From positions 56,592,012-56,656,011 of the forward strand of contig CM059971.1 in assembly GCA_030490835.1 (NCBI GenBank): a stretch of 64,000 nucleotides of DNA. Direction: 5' to 3'. Of the stretch, positions 34,856-47,344 are shown piece by piece. The stretch comes from Annona cherimola (Eukaryota > Streptophyta > Magnoliopsida > Magnoliales > Annonaceae). The translations under genes and the position numbers were made by a program. The stretch's first letter is position 1, and each line of letters begins with the position of its first letter. The notes under the pieces were generated by a model that saw nothing but the letters and a program-made list of their open reading frames with translations, did no database searches and was not told the DNA's origin.

Positions 34856-36179
34856 AGACCAACAGCTGCGACCTAGAATAAAATAGCATCTCACCGTGCA
34901 CTAGACTCATCTTGTTATACTAGCCTAAGTATATATGATCCTCTGTAAAGGTTATACTTAACTGTCTCTTTATTACATTGTAACCATAATTATGTCTAAA
35001 CATATAACTCATTCATATAAATAAGCATAATTAGTCAATCAGTGAATACAAGCAAGTGACGTAATATAAAATAATCTTCTCTTCATACATGTATTCTTTA
35101 ATCAGAAGCTAATTGCCTTTCTAAACATGTTCCAGAAAACCACATCACTCATAACTTCTAAGCAACATATTAAAGTAGCAACATTAGACTACAATATCAA
35201 AATATAATCTAAAGTCACATAATATATAAAACTGAAGTTATTCTTGCTTCAAAGGCTCTCATAATAAGAAGATAGATATTATTCAAGAAGAATCTCAATT
35301 CACTTCCCTTATTGAACACTAAGGGCATAGTATGAAACATATGCTATTGTAGAATAACTCCTAACAAATAAAAAGCGTATGTCATTAACTTTTCAACACT
35401 ATACAGACCTTAGTCTAATCACCATCAAGTGTCTAACTTGAGTTCTCAAAGTGCTCACTTTCTTTGAGCATCAACTAAGATCTCATATATGGATTAAATA
35501 AAGTCTAATAGGATATATGGGGCTCCTGTTATGACTAAGATCCAATAGAATATGACTTCGTCTCGATTCTCTTATTAAAATGGCATGCATCTTTAAGTTT
35601 TATGCTCACTAGAGCATCCAACTTACCTAGGTGGTTTGATAGTCTCTTCATGTTCTTAGGACATCAAAAGCAATTGCCCATGAGGGAGAGTCAATTTCTA
35701 ACTTTGTTGCCATACTTTTAATTAAATACTTTTTATTTATTCAATCATGTTAGTGTATGCATCCATATCTCAAAATAACATACACCACGATCTATGCAAT
35801 GTAGATGCATTGCACTACAATTGGACGTGCCACAAATCCAACCTCTAAATTAGGTTATCTCATACTACTCATGAGATATCATCATTTAGTTAGCAAGAAT
35901 GTATGACTTAATACTAATTTGTGTTCCTCTAAGTCTCCACATTAATCAATATCAATGTAACCCATTTGCTATGAATCATTTACTTAGTAACAAATAATTA
36001 ACAATGCATTTGTCACATAAGTAAAATCCTGCAATAAGCTTGTCTAAGATTTGAGTGTTGTTTATTTACCAAATCAATGACATAACAAATGTCAAAGAGA
36101 GTACATATTATAACACACATTAATCTCCCAACAATATGTCAATAAACTTGTAGCTTGTGTTGAAGATGGCTTTGTTGGG
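34856..36179. other. Unclassified AT-rich repeat-like segment
   Basis: No ORF or protein motif. On the reverse strand a TGTTGGGAGATTAATG start near 36136 looks like an LTR end, but I could not find its partner. Its left edge coincides with the end of the forward SIRE-like LTR. Confidence 0.35.
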
Positions 36180-36745
36180 AATACTATTGTGATTAGTAGC
36201 CATCAGATAGACAAGGAAGTTGAAAATTTTACCCCATCAGCAAATTGAAATATTATCTGATCAACAGATTTGACAAGTCAATTTAAAGCATTATTATCAT
36301 CAAAAAATTACATAGATTTATGACTCTTTCTTCTTGAGTTTGAGGTTTGGAAGCTCCCTCCAACAATAGGTAGGAGCAAGGCAAGAGTAAGAATAAGGCT
36401 CAGCCTGCAAAGATTTTGTAATTTTTCGGCCGGTGACTAGATACTTCTCCGAAGTCCTTAACAACTTAGAATCAAAGCTAAGCATCTTCGACTTGTCAAG
36501 CATCCACATTTTTCTCTCTGTCTCCAAAAACACGTTTGAAGTCAACTTGAAGTATCAACTTGACTCAAATCGATGCCAAGGCTGACATGGCATTGCAACT
36601 TGGATTGTTTTTACTTGAATTCCAAATTCTAACTTCAAACATTATATCAAACACATTAGTACATTTAATATTCTTAAATTTAGTTGTTAATCATCAAAAC
36701 TTGGGTATACCTTGATTTGCAATTCAACTCATTGAGTTCACAACA
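36180..36745 (-). repeat. SIRE-like Ty1/copia LTR fragment, reverse orientation
   Basis: Read on the reverse strand from 36745 it starts TGTTGTGAACTCAATGAGTT and continues with ACCCAAGTTTTGATGATTAA, the usual start of a SIRE-type LTR. It is similar to, but diverged from, the forward fragment starting at 33362. Its inner end is lost. Confidence 0.6.
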
Positions 36746-37134
36746 GGTAGGTTATTTTACAATTTACACAAGTTAGTTTCTTTTGTTATTAACTAGTTAG
36801 CAATGGATTTCATAAAAAAAAAATTAAAAGGACTATTTTGTAATAGTTCTAGGCTTAGTTTTGTACATGAGCAATAGATCATTCCACGATGCATCTCATT
36901 TCATTTTACTTCATATTAAATTCGACTAACATCATTTTAAATTCCAATCCATTCAGTAATCTCATAATTATCCAAATAGCATATATAAACATTTGATTTA
37001 CACACTATATTTGATAATCAATTAGTTATCTTTATAAGATAATTAAATGTTATTATAGTCATGATCAAATTGCTAAAAGCATAATAAAATACTTTTGGCC
37101 ATTGACAAACATGGGTCACTCATATATCCGATGC
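36746..37134. other. Intergenic DNA left of the Athila insertion
   Basis: AT-rich, no gene. It is contiguous in origin with 46704 onward; the Athila element separates the two. Confidence 0.6.
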
Positions 37135-37139
37135 GGTCT
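37135..37139. repeat. Target-site duplication GGTCT (left)
   Basis: Perfect 5-bp direct repeat with 46699-46703, immediately outside the LTR ends, marking a single integrase-mediated insertion. Confidence 0.92.
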
Positions 37140-38759
37140 TGTTCGCAATCTTACCGCAAGTGCACGGGTCGTAGATTGTAGTATATAAATTATCGTTCCA
37201 CAGGGAATTTGGGACTATAAATTTTACTTTTAAACGCTTTCGTGTCAGATATGGAGAGAATATAACAAATAAAATAGAAAAGTGGGGAGAAAATGCAGTA
37301 AATAAAAGGGAAAGAAAATAAATAAAATGGGAAGAAGTGCAAATTAAAAATGAGAAGAGAAAGCTAAAGTGCAAATACCTAGGGTCTAGGATTTCACATG
37401 CGTATTTTGCAACGGGTAGTGGTATAATTATTTAATTTGGATATTGTTTGTTAAAGGAGAACAAACCCTAATTTATCCTTGCACCTTCTCTCGAAACCTA
37501 CAAGGTGTACCCTAATTTTCTTAACCACCTATTCTCATGGGATTAAGTTAATTAGAATTCATTAAGTTCTGTGGTTTGTTCATGTAATTCCTCAAGGTTA
37601 TCATGCCTATTTTCATGGACTTAGATTTCCAGGTTTAATATCTTGATTTTCGTATATTAGATTTTTACCTTTCGGTTTCATCGCCTAATATATGGAATCA
37701 TGCAAAAATACGGGCCCGTGTACAAAGCAAACATAAAAATCATAATATATTAAATTAACAAAAATATCCATCATAAATAAATTAAAAATCCACACCACAT
37801 TGCATTGTACGCATGCTACATCCTAAACCCTAGATTTAGGATTTAGCCAAGCATGTTTAAGTTCAAAATAAAATTAAAATTACAACCCATCTTAAACAAG
37901 ATAACAAAAATTAAAAAGGGAAAAGATAGAAAAGCTTATTGGTATGAAGCCCCGATGGTTTGTCGGCTACTCCACGCAACTCGTCGGTCTGCCTTTTTGC
38001 CCGTGCTCTCCACCTTGCTTTTGCTCTTTTTCTTTCTCGGAATTTTTTTTTTTCGTATGCCGAATGCTGTGCGTGCCAAATCTCTGCTCTCTTTTCTGCT
38101 GCAAATGAACTCCCTTTTATAGCCGAAAATTGCACACAAGTGGGCCCCATTAATTTAACGCACTTCATGCGAATGAGCATGCTGGTTGTTATTGATGCTT
38201 GGTGGGGTCCATGGCTTAAATGTGCTACTGAAATGTTGCTGCATTTCACGTGAATGGGGACATAAATGTGTGGGGTCCATGCATTAAATGTGCTATTGAA
38301 ATGTTGCTGCATTTCACGTGAATGGGGACATAAATGTGTGGGGTCCATGCATTTAATGTTTGATGCATTCTCACGTGAATGGTTGGTGAGAGAAAAAAAA
38401 AGTAGCTATGCAATTTAATTGGCAGCGTGATGGACGGCTGTTTGCTGAATTTTCTGGACAGCGTGATCTTGATGTTTGGACGGCTGATAAATGGATTCCC
38501 TGCATAAAAATATTTAAATCATTAATTCATCAAAAAAAATCATTAGTGGGTTTTAAAAAACCATTTAATTTCATGGCAACAGATAAAATAATTTCAAGCT
38601 AAAAGATTATAAAAATTGTTTACATTGCTTGAAATTAATATTTAATACACAAAAGTTGCAAAACCACATTTTAAACCAAATTTCATATTAATATCAATTA
38701 ATTAACCACCAAATTGTTATAAAATGTCCACAAAATATGTTACCAAATTCCAATTATCA
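37140..38759 (-). repeat. Athila 3' LTR
   Basis: 1620 bp; plus-strand ends TGTTCGCAAT and AATTATCA. Preceded, in element orientation, by the polypurine tract at 38760-38774. It contains a 78-bp tandem duplication around ATTTCACGTGAATGGGGACA (about 38230-38345). Confidence 0.95.
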
Positions 38760-38774
38760 AATACCCCCACACTT
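38760..38774 (-). other. Athila polypurine tract
   Basis: Reverse-strand AAGTGTGGGGGTATT directly abutting the 3' LTR start TGATAATTGG. Confidence 0.9.
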
Positions 38775-39320
38775 GAACTTTTGCTTGTCCTCAAGCAAAT
38801 ATAAAGGAATTTAAGAGCAGATTGTAAAATTTCAAAACCTTGAGCAAAGATTGCATGTTTAGCCTATGATCTTAATTAATTTTCTTTCTCAAAAATGTTG
38901 AAATTCTACGTATGTTTTCCTATTAAGACATACAAGGGTTCAAAGTGAGGTATATTTTACATTTTTTTTTTTTTTAGAATAACCATAATACTACACATTC
39001 ACTATAATACTACACATTCACCCCCACACTTGAAATTGACATTGTCCTCAATGAGAATCATGCTATTAAATCAAAGGGAGTAAATTGTTCAAATTTGCGA
39101 TGTTAACTTCCCTATTTTAGCAAATTGACCCGAATTAGCATCCCACTGTGCTTCTTTTTATGTAGAACCTGAAAATAACCAATAAAGCTTAAAATTAAAA
39201 AGTATCAAAATTCTAAAAAGGAACTAAAAGAAATAACTAAAACTTCCCTGATGGAAAGAAAAATTCGGGTTGCCTCCCGAAAAGCGCTTTGTTTAAAGTC
39301 ATTAGCCTGACTTCAGATCT
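38775..39320. other. Athila region between pol and polypurine tract
   Basis: About 545 bp, AT-rich, no ORF. It contains the second polypurine-like motif and a short direct repeat (ACTACACATTCACTATAAT) near 38990-39020. No envelope-like coding sequence. Confidence 0.75.
39017..39032 (-). other. Second polypurine-tract-like motif
   Basis: Reverse-strand CAAGTGTGGGGGTGAA, about 250 bp upstream of the true tract in element orientation. The following plus-strand context (TTGTCCTCAA) is also shared, so it looks like a duplicated polypurine region or a second priming site. Confidence 0.6.
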
Positions 39321-42300
39321 TCAATTGAGTGGCGTGGTATCGCAGAAGGAGTGGATGACTCCAATTGGAATGTGATCCCCTGAGAAATAGGGTTTGAGGC
39401 GCTGCCCATTGACTTTAAATGCTCCTGTCTTTTCACTCCAGATTTCAACAGCTCCATGAGGAAACACTTGTAATACTTTGAATGGTCCCGACCACCTCGA
39501 CTTCAATTTTCCTGGAAACAATTTAAAACGAGAATTAAAAAGCAACACCATGTCATTAGCTTTGATTACCTTCTGCCGGATGTGTTTGTCATGCCAAAAT
39601 TTTGTCTTTTCCTTGTACATCTTTGAATTTTCATAAGCGTCGAGTCGAATCTCCTCGAGTTCATCAAGCTGTAGTAGACGCCTTTCTCCTGCAGATTTCA
39701 AATCAAAATTCAAAAATTTGATTGCCCAGTATGCTTTATGCTCCAGCTCTACAGGCAAGTGGCATGATTTTCCATAGACTAGTCTGAAAGATGTTGTTCC
39801 AATCGGAGTCTTGAATGTCGTGCGGTATGCCCAAAGAGCATCATCGAGTTGCCTTGACCAATCTCGCCGTGATTGGGATACCGTCTTCTCAAGTATCTGT
39901 TTAATCTCGCAGTTTGAGATTTCAGCCTGACCACTTGTTTGTGGATGGTATGGGGTGGCGATTTTATGTGTGACCCCGTATTTCTTGAGCAGTTGCTCCA
40001 TTTGCTTGTTACAGAAATGACTTCCTCCGTCACTTATGATTGCTTGTGGTACACCAAATCTGGTAAAAATATTGCGTTTCAAGAATTTGGTGACCACCTG
40101 CGAATCATTTGTTGGAGAAGCGATCGCCTCCACCCATTTAGTTACGTAATCAACTGCCAGAAGTATGTACTGGTTGTTGAATGAGGATGGGAAAGGTCCC
40201 ATGAAATCCATGCCCCAGACATCAAATGGTTCAACCTCAAGAATGCTTGTGAGTGGCATCTCGTTTCGCCTTGAAATATTTCCTGTCCTTTGGCATCTGT
40301 CACAGGTTAGTATAAAAATTCGAGCATCTTTGAACAAAGTGGGCCAGAAGAAACCTGATTGTAAGACTTTTGCTGCTGTTTTGGTGGGACCCATGTGGCC
40401 ACCATATGGTGAAGAATGACAGTGGTAAAGGATGCTTTGGATTTCTTCGTTTGGTACACATCGGCGAATTAGACCGTCGCCGCATCTCTTGTAAAGGTAT
40501 GGGTCCTCCCATATGTAGTATTTCACATTCGCCATGAATCGCTTTTTCTGTTGATAGCTGAAATTGGATGGAATTTCTTTACAAACTAAGTAATTAACAA
40601 TGTCTCCATACCATGGCATTGATATTTCTTTCAGTGCAAGAAGGGATTCATCAGGAAATTCCTCGTTAATTTGATCATTTTTATTTAAATCCGTTTTCCC
40701 AGTTGATGGCAGTCTCGACAGATGATCAGCAACCACATTTTCTGTGCCCTTTTTGTCTCGAATTTCAAGATCAAATTCTTGTAATAGCAAAATCCAGCGA
40801 ATCAATCTTAGTTTAGCATCTTTCTTGGCAATTAAATAGCGAATAGCTGCATGGTCTGTGTAGACAATCACTTTTGACCCTACAAGATAAGAACAAAATT
40901 TATCAATAGCAAAAACAACAGCCAGTAATTCTTTTTCAGTGGTTGCATAGTTGACTTGAGCATCATCTAAAGTTTTGCTTGCATAATAAATCACTACTGG
41001 CTTGTTGTCCTTCCGTTGACCCAAAACAGCTCCAACTGCATGGTTACTTGCATCGCACATGATTTCAAATGGTAAGTTCCAGTCAGGTGGTTGTATGATT
41101 GGAGCAGTGGTCAAAGCCTTTTTCAACCTACAAAATGAATTTAAACAATCATCAGAAAAATTAAATTTTACATCTTGATTTAGCAAGTTAGTCAGTGGCT
41201 TAGCGATTTTAGAAAAATCTTTAATGAAACGCCGATAGAAACCGGCATGTCCCAGAAAACTCCGAATTCCTTTGACCGAATTGGGTGGCGGTAATTTTTC
41301 AATGACTTCTATTTTTGCCCGGTCAACCTCAATACCTCTGCTTGAGACTAAATGTCCTAACACAATCCCTTCCTGTACCATGAAATGACATTTTTCCCAA
41401 TTCAACACCAGATTGATTTCTTCGCATCTCTGTAAAACCTTAGATAGGTTAGATAAACATGATTCAAATGTAGTTCCATAAACAGAAAAATCATCCATAA
41501 ACACTTCCATTATGTGTTCAATATAATCAGAAAATATGGCCATCATGCATCGTTGAAAGGTGGCAAGTGCATTACAAAGACCGAAAGGCATGCGTCTGTA
41601 TGCAAATGTGCCGTATGGACAAGTGAAAGTGGTTTTCTCTTGATCCTGTGGGTGAATAGGAATCTGAAAGTAGCCAGAGTACCCATCCAAATAGCAGAAG
41701 TAAGAGTGATTGGCAAGTCTTTCAAGCATTTGATCAATGAAAGGCAAGGGAAAATGATCCTTTCGGGTGGCAATGTTTAATTTGCGATAATCAATGCACA
41801 TTCGCCAACCTGTGAAAGTCCTTGTGGGTATAAGTTCATTTTTATCATTTTTTACGACAGTCATACCGCCTTTCTTTGGTACAACATGTACAGGGCTTAC
41901 CCAACTGCTATCAGAAATGGGGTAGATGATTCCAGCATCTAGAAGTTTTAAAATTTCCTTTTTCACTACTTCTTTCATGTTTGGATTCAGACGCCTCTGA
42001 GGTTCAATGCTTGTTTTACAATTTTCTTCCATTAAAATTCTGTGCATGCATAGAGAAGGACTGATACCAGGTAGATCATTGATGCAATAACCAATTGCCT
42101 TCCTATGTCTTCTTAACACATTTAACAGTTCATCGGCTTGGGATTCGAAAAGATTTGCGTTGATTATGACTGGATAAGTATCGTTTGGGTCAAGAAATGC
42201 ATACCTGAGATTTTTAGGAAGAGGTTTAAGTTCTACCTTTGGTGCTTCTTCCTTTTTTGTTGATGGAGAAAAATTGAAGTCTGCATCCAACTTTTCATGA

Positions 42301-43850
42301 GGTGAATCGGCAGCTGGTGAGATGAAAGGGGCTCCATCCAAGAGAGCTGCACAAGAAGATAGTTCAGGGTTATTATTTTCAACAGTTGCACCCTGAATGA
42401 TACATACCTCTATCAAGTCATCCTTTTCTTCGATCGGCAAAGGGTTGATGACGTCGACCCGCAGGCAAGAGTTATCAGTTGACAGTTGCTTTGTTGCCTC
42501 AAAAAGATTAAATTCGATTTGTTCATCTCCAACTGTTAGTGAGAGTCGGCCATTCTTGACGTCTATGATTGCTCCAGCGGTGGCTAAGAAAGGTCGCCCG
42601 AGAATGATCGGAATTTGGCGATCCTCCTCCATGTCGAGGACCACAAAGTCGACTGGGATGAATAGTTTGCCAACTTTCAAAGGTATGTCTTCAAGGATGC
42701 CGACTGGAAATTTGATTGATCGGTCGGCCAGTTGGAGAGACATAGATGTTGGTTTTGGATCACCCATGTTCAGCTTTTTACATATTGAAAGTGGGATTAG
42801 ACTTACACTTGCTCCGAGATCACATAGTGCTTTGCTGATTTGGACATTCCCAAGATCACATGGAATGGAGAAGCTTCCAGGGTCCTTTAGCTTTTCAGGC
42901 AACTTGTTCTGCAAAATGGCGCTGCACTCCTCAGTAAGCGAAATAGTTCCGTACTCCTCGAGTTTTCTTTTGTTGGATAACATATCCTTGAGAAATTTCG
43001 CATAAGTTGGCATTTGAGAAAGCATGTCGACGAAGGGTACGTTTATTGACAAGTTTTTAAGAGTTGAAACAAACTTCTCGAACTGCTTTTGAAGCTTAGC
43101 CTGTCGCTGCCTTTGTGGAAAGGGGAGAGGAGGTTGGTAAGGAGGTGGTGGTACATATGGCTTTTCCACCACCGGTTCTGGTTGTGGCTCCTCTTCTTGC
43201 TTCTTTTTCTGCTCGACATCTTTTTCTGAGACCATATGAGGTGGGTTGAGCTGCTTTCCACTTCGCAAAGTAATCGCCTGCACCTGCTCCCTAGGATTTA
43301 TTTCAGGTTGGCTAGGGAGTTTACCCTGGTTTCTTTGGGATGAGGCTGTGGCATTTTGAGCAATTTGATTTTCAAGCAACTTGATATGGGTTTGCATTTG
43401 GTCCATTCTTTCATCATTTTTCTTGAGCATTAGGATGATATTTTCGAGCATGGACTCAGTGGGTTGCGCTTGAGGTGGTGCAGGTAAGGATTGTTGGGTT
43501 TGAAATGGAGGAGGGTTCAGTGGTTTTCTAAGGAAACCAGGTGGCTTATTATTTTGAGCAAAATTTTGGGTGTTTGACTGGTTTGCCCAAGAAAAATTGG
43601 GGTGGTTCCTCCATCCAGAGTTGTAAGTATTAGAATAGGGGTTACCATATGCGCGAGTATCATATTGGTTGTTGATTGCATTAGCTTGCTCGCCTGTGGT
43701 GTCTTTAATGGCAAAACTACACTCAGTTGTGTAGTGTGAGGCTCCACAGATTTCACATGAGATGTGTCCAGAAGAAGATGCATTCTGATCTTTGGATTCC
43801 TGCTTCTTTCGCTGCAAAATTTTATCAAGTTTATCATGTATAGCATGCAT
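39321..43850 (-). CDS. pol: Athila pol polyprotein (protease, RT, RNase H, integrase), intact
   Basis: 1509 codons from the first Met after the second gag stop. A zinc knuckle of gag type lies at residues 32-44 ([13 protein letters not shown]). The protease DLGAS motif is at 344-348, with ILGRPF at 416-421. Reverse transcriptase: [11 protein letters not shown] near 682, [10 protein letters not shown] near 721, and FMDD at 784-787. RNase H acidic residues are D933 (CDASN), E972/E974 region and D999 (YTDH). Integrase: His/Cys zinc motif from H1143 to C1186, then D1215 (WGMDFMG), D1274 (ISDGGS) and E1310 (SGQAE), with 35 residues between the last two. No stop or frameshift in the whole span, so this enzyme set may be functional. 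Confidence 0.95.
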   Translation of the reverse strand: MHAIHDKLDKILQRKKQESKDQNASSSGHISCEICGASHYTTECSFAIKDTTGEQANAINNQYDTRAYGNPYSNTYNSGWRNHPNFSWANQSNTQNFAQNNKPPGFLRKPLNPPPFQTQQSLPAPPQAQPTESMLENIILMLKKNDERMDQMQTHIKLLENQIAQNATASSQRNQGKLPSQPEINPREQVQAITLRSGKQLNPPHMVSEKDVEQKKKQEEEPQPEPVVEKPYVPPPPYQPPLPFPQRQRQAKLQKQFEKFVSTLKNLSINVPFVDMLSQMPTYAKFLKDMLSNKRKLEEYGTISLTEECSAILQNKLPEKLKDPGSFSIPCDLGNVQISKALCDLGASVSLIPLSICKKLNMGDPKPTSMSLQLADRSIKFPVGILEDIPLKVGKLFIPVDFVVLDMEEDRQIPIILGRPFLATAGAIIDVKNGRLSLTVGDEQIEFNLFEATKQLSTDNSCLRVDVINPLPIEEKDDLIEVCIIQGATVENNNPELSSCAALLDGAPFISPAADSPHEKLDADFNFSPSTKKEEAPKVELKPLPKNLRYAFLDPNDTYPVIINANLFESQADELLNVLRRHRKAIGYCINDLPGISPSLCMHRILMEENCKTSIEPQRRLNPNMKEVVKKEILKLLDAGIIYPISDSSWVSPVHVVPKKGGMTVVKNDKNELIPTRTFTGWRMCIDYRKLNIATRKDHFPLPFIDQMLERLANHSYFCYLDGYSGYFQIPIHPQDQEKTTFTCPYGTFAYRRMPFGLCNALATFQRCMMAIFSDYIEHIMEVFMDDFSVYGTTFESCLSNLSKVLQRCEEINLVLNWEKCHFMVQEGIVLGHLVSSRGIEVDRAKIEVIEKLPPPNSVKGIRSFLGHAGFYRRFIKDFSKIAKPLTNLLNQDVKFNFSDDCLNSFCRLKKALTTAPIIQPPDWNLPFEIMCDASNHAVGAVLGQRKDNKPVVIYYASKTLDDAQVNYATTEKELLAVVFAIDKFCSYLVGSKVIVYTDHAAIRYLIAKKDAKLRLIRWILLLQEFDLEIRDKKGTENVVADHLSRLPSTGKTDLNKNDQINEEFPDESLLALKEISMPWYGDIVNYLVCKEIPSNFSYQQKKRFMANVKYYIWEDPYLYKRCGDGLIRRCVPNEEIQSILYHCHSSPYGGHMGPTKTAAKVLQSGFFWPTLFKDARIFILTCDRCQRTGNISRRNEMPLTSILEVEPFDVWGMDFMGPFPSSFNNQYILLAVDYVTKWVEAIASPTNDSQVVTKFLKRNIFTRFGVPQAIISDGGSHFCNKQMEQLLKKYGVTHKIATPYHPQTSGQAEISNCEIKQILEKTVSQSRRDWSRQLDDALWAYRTTFKTPIGTTSFRLVYGKSCHLPVELEHKAYWAIKFLNFDLKSAGERRLLQLDELEEIRLDAYENSKMYKEKTKFWHDKHIRQKVIKANDMVLLFNSRFKLFPGKLKSRWSGPFKVLQVFPHGAVEIWSEKTGAFKVNGQRLKPYFSGDHIPIGVIHSFCDTTPLN

Positions 43851-43874
43851 GGATTCAATATCATATATATTTCC

Positions 43875-44735
43875 TCACCGAGAGGTTCCTCTGACATCGC
43901 CGTACTGAGAATCATAAAGAGCTAAGTCATTGAGGAGTTTGAGAGCCTCCTCGTCAGTGAGTCGCATGAATCGCCCTCCAGCGGCTGAGTTAACGACACT
44001 TCGGCTAGGTCGATCGAGTCCATTGAAAAAATTTTCAATAATGTCTCCTTGTGAGATACCATGATGAGGGCACTTGCGTTGCAGATCTTTCATTCTCTCC
44101 CATGCATCATATAAGGTTTCGCCATCTTTTTGGACGAACTGATTGATTTCGTCTTTGATTTTTCTTGTTTTATTTGGTGGAAAGAATTTTTCCAGGAATG
44201 CAGTAGAGAGTTCATCCCATGTATTGAATGTGTCGGGCGGCATGGAATAAAACCATTCGCTTGCCTTGTCTCAAAGAGAAAATGGGAAAAGCTGTAGACG
44301 AATTACCTCGCGTGGAATATTTTGCACCCTGATTGTGTTGCATAATTGTAGGAATTTTGTGATGTGTACAGTTGGATTTTCAGAGGGAAGTCCTACAAAT
44401 TGGTCTTGTTGAACCATCCGGATGAGACCGGGATTTAGTTCAAAATTTCTTCCATCAATTTCTGGTTCAACAATGCATGATCGAAATCCACGAGGGTTTG
44501 GGCGGTTCCGATCACTTATAGTCAACTTTCTGGGAGGAGCGTTGTTCTCGGCCTGGCCTTCCTCCTGCTCTTGATGTGGCGGGTTTGGATCATTGCGTTC
44601 CTCCATAGTGTCTTGAGAAGATTGCTGCTGCTTATAGTCACGAATTCTTCTCCTAAAAGAACGTTCAATCTCAGGGTTAGCAACAAAGAGTTTTTCAGCT
44701 AGTTGTTTTGCGAAGTTTCTGGTATGTGGGTGCAT
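43875..44735 (-). pseudogene. gag: Athila gag with two in-frame TGA codons
   Basis: The capsid frame starts at 44735 (MHPHTRNFAKQL) and is continuous with pol apart from TGA codons at 44273-44271 and 43877-43875. The first falls between LFPFSL and DKASEWFYS, where Athila gags usually have a basic residue; the second follows VRGTSR. Typical motifs: TWDELSTAFLEKFFP, DGETLYDAWERMKDL and CPHHGI. With both codons read as sense, the ORF would be 1805 codons including the stop. CGA to TGA changes are the simplest explanation. Readthrough is possible but unsupported. Confidence 0.9.
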
Positions 44736-44762
44736 ACAAAGATTAACCAGCTAATTTAGAAC

Positions 44763-44940
44763 AATAGTAATAATAATAATAAAAAGGACTAGAGATGGAA
44801 AAAAAAATTAAAAAAAAAAATTAAAAATAATAATAATAATAATAAAATAATAAAAAAAAATAATAAAAATAATAATAATAATAATAATAAAAATAATAAT
44901 AAAAATAATAATAATAATTAAAAATATTTATAAAAATAGA
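44763..44940. repeat. (AAT)n-type microsatellite in the Athila leader
   Basis: Imperfect runs of AAT/AAAT over about 180 bp between the primer site and gag; the rest of the leader (44941-45053) is A-rich. No gene. Confidence 0.85.
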
Positions 44941-45053
44941 CGGAGACAAAAAAAATAGAAAGTAAAGATAGAAAAAAAAAATAGAGAAGGAAAGAAAGAG
45001 AAAAAAAAAATAAAGAAAGTATCTAAAAAAAAAAATTTTAAGTAACGCCGAAT

Positions 45054-45071
45054 TCCCCGGCAACGGCGCCA
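45054..45071 (-). other. Athila primer binding site, tRNA-Asp
   Basis: Reverse-strand TGGCGCCGTTGCCGGGGA, complementary to the 3' end of plant tRNA-Asp, seven bases from the 5' LTR. tRNA-Asp priming is characteristic of Athila elements. Confidence 0.93.
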
Positions 45072-45078
45072 AAATACT

Positions 45079-46698
45079 TGTTCGCAATCTTACCGCAAGT
45101 GCACGGGTCGTAGATTGTAGTATATAAATTATCGTTCCACAGGGAATTTGGGACTATAAATTTTACTTTTAAACGCTTTCGTGTCAGATATGGAGAGAAT
45201 ATAACAAATAAAATAGAAAAGTGGGGAGAAAATGCAGTAAATAAAAGGGAAAGAAAATAAATAAAATGGGAAGAAGTGCAAATTAAAAATGAGAAGAGAA
45301 AGCTAAAGTACAAATACCTAGGGTCTAGGATTTCACATGCGTATTTTGCAACGGGTAGTGGTATAATTATTTAATTTGGATATTGTTTGTTAAAGGAGAA
45401 CAAACCCTAATTTATCCTTGCACCTTCTCTCGAAACCTACAAGGTGTACCCTAATTTTCTTAACCACCTATTCTCATGGGATTAAGTTAATTAGAATTCA
45501 TTAAGTTCTGTGGTTTGTTCATGTAATTTCTCAAGATTATCATGCCTATTTTCATGGACTTAGATTTCCAGGTTTAATATCTTGATTTTCGTATATTAGA
45601 TTTTTACCTTTCGGTTTCATCGCCTAATATATGGAATCATGCAAAAGTACGGGCCCGTGTACAAAGCAAACATAAAAATCACAATATATTAAATTAACAA
45701 AAATATCCATCATAAATAAATTAAAAATCCACACCACATTGCATTGTACGCATGCTACATCCTAAACCCTAGATTTAGGATTTAGCCAAGCATGTTTAAG
45801 TTCAAAATAAAATTAAAATTACAACCCATCTTAAACAAGATAACAAAAATTAAAAAGGGAAAAGATAGAAAAGCTTATTGGTATGAAGCCCCGATGGTTT
45901 GTCGGCTACTCCACGCAACTCGCCGGTCTGCCTTTTTGCCCGTGCTCTCCACCTTGCTTTTGCTCTCTTTCTTTCTCGGAATTTTTTTTTTTCGTCTGCC
46001 GAATGCTATGCGTGCCAAATCTCTGCTCTCTTTTCTGCTGCAAATGAACTCCCTTTTATAGCCGAAAATTGCACACAAGTGGGCCCCATTAATTTAACGC
46101 ACTTCATGCGAATGAGCATGCTGGTTGTTATTGATGCTTGGTGGGGTCCATGGCTTAAATGTGCTACTGAAATGTTGCTGCATTTCACGTGAATGGGGAC
46201 ATAAATGTGTGGGGTCCATGCATTAAATGTGCTATTGAAATGTTGCTGCATTTCACGTGAATGGGGACATAAATGTGTGGGGTCCATGCATTTAATGTTT
46301 GATGCATTCTCACGTGAATGGTTGGTGAGAGAAAAAAAAAGTAGCTATGCAATTTAATTGGCAGCGTGATGGACGGCTGTTTGCTGAATTTTCTGGACAG
46401 CGTGATCTTGATGTTTGGACGGCTGATAAATGGATTCCCTGCATAAAAATATTTAAATCATTAATTCATCAAAAAAAATCATTAGTGGGTTTTAAAAAAC
46501 CATTTAATTTCATGGCAACAGATAAAATAATTTCAAGCTAAAAGATTATAAAAATTGTTTACATTACTTGAAATTAATATTTAATACACAAAAGTTGCAA
46601 AACCACATTTTAAACCAAATTTTATATTAATATCAATTAATTAACCACCAAATTGTTATAAAATGTCCACAAAATATGTTACCAAATTCCAATTATCA
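45079..46698 (-). repeat. Athila 5' LTR
   Basis: 1620 bp, near-identical to the 3' LTR and with the same internal duplication. Element transcription should start here on the reverse strand; I cannot fix the TATA box or start site by eye. Confidence 0.95.
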
Positions 46699-46703
46699 GG
46701 TCT
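46699..46703. repeat. Target-site duplication GGTCT (right)
   Basis: Matches 37135-37139 exactly. Confidence 0.92.
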
Positions 46704-47344
46704 AATGTGGGATCCATTAATTCTTTACATAGTAATTATGTGAAATCACGATTTTTCATTCATGCATTACGTAATCCATTCCAAATTCACTGGAAAGGAA
46801 CAAAGGTTACTTGTGTTCCATTGTAGCTCGAAAAAAATAATAGCCACGATTATAAGTAATCACAAATTGGAGATCCGATCCATTAGTCCTATTGAAAAAA
46901 TTCGATTGTCGAAACAAGATAAGACATGCATATCTTTAGGGTACTGAAAATATGTCATCATATCATATATTATTCAATCATAAAAAAATTGTCCTATTTT
47001 TGATACTGGCACACTACATCCAATATATATAATTTTAGAATATATACATAGTATGCATATTTTATATATTATTGCATCAGAAAAAGAATTATTTATATGC
47101 GTGCCATTGGATATATTAATACACATATTAATCTCGTGATGCATATAAATAAATTGTACAACTTCATAAAAAAATCAATCCACGATTAGTGACAAAGGAC
47201 AATTTTTTTGATTTTTTATAAGCATGCCAACCAAATGGATTTATTCCAAAGCCAAGCAAATAAATTTCAAAATAGGCATGCATATTATCCCACCTAAACA
47301 ATAAAGCCAAAATGCAGATTTATGGCTCTAATATCAACGTAAAA
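46704..47344. other. Intergenic DNA right of the Athila insertion
   Basis: AT-rich, no recognisable gene or repeat boundary. Confidence 0.5.

Larger units (their letters stand above)
37140..46698 (-). mobile_element. Complete young Athila-lineage Ty3/gypsy retrotransposon
   Basis: 9559 bp on the reverse strand: 5' LTR 45079-46698, tRNA-Asp primer site, short microsatellite-rich leader, gag, pol (protease, reverse transcriptase, RNase H, integrase), short 3' region, polypurine tract, and 3' LTR 37140-38759. Gag and pol motifs are those of Athila elements. The two 1620-bp LTRs differ by about 11 substitutions (ten transitions) by eye, about 0.7%, and no indels were noticed, so the insertion is recent. 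Pol is intact, while gag has two in-frame TGA codons. Only about 550 bp separate pol from the polypurine tract, so the envelope-like ORF of many Athila elements is absent. Confidence 0.96.

Noticed and set aside
37911..38348. Reading frames inside the Athila LTRs (also near 45792-46287)
   Set aside because: They lie wholly within the LTR, follow its internal tandem duplication, and show no domain.
38775..39320. Envelope-like gene downstream of Athila pol
   Set aside because: The region is only about 545 bp, AT-rich and without an ORF.
39779..43261. Forward- and reverse-strand frames overlapping Athila pol
   Set aside because: Shadow frames of the intact 1509-codon polyprotein.
43875..44273. 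Programmed readthrough or recoded TGA in Athila gag
   Set aside because: No structural signal seen, and both sites fit C-to-T change of CGA codons; kept only as an alternative.
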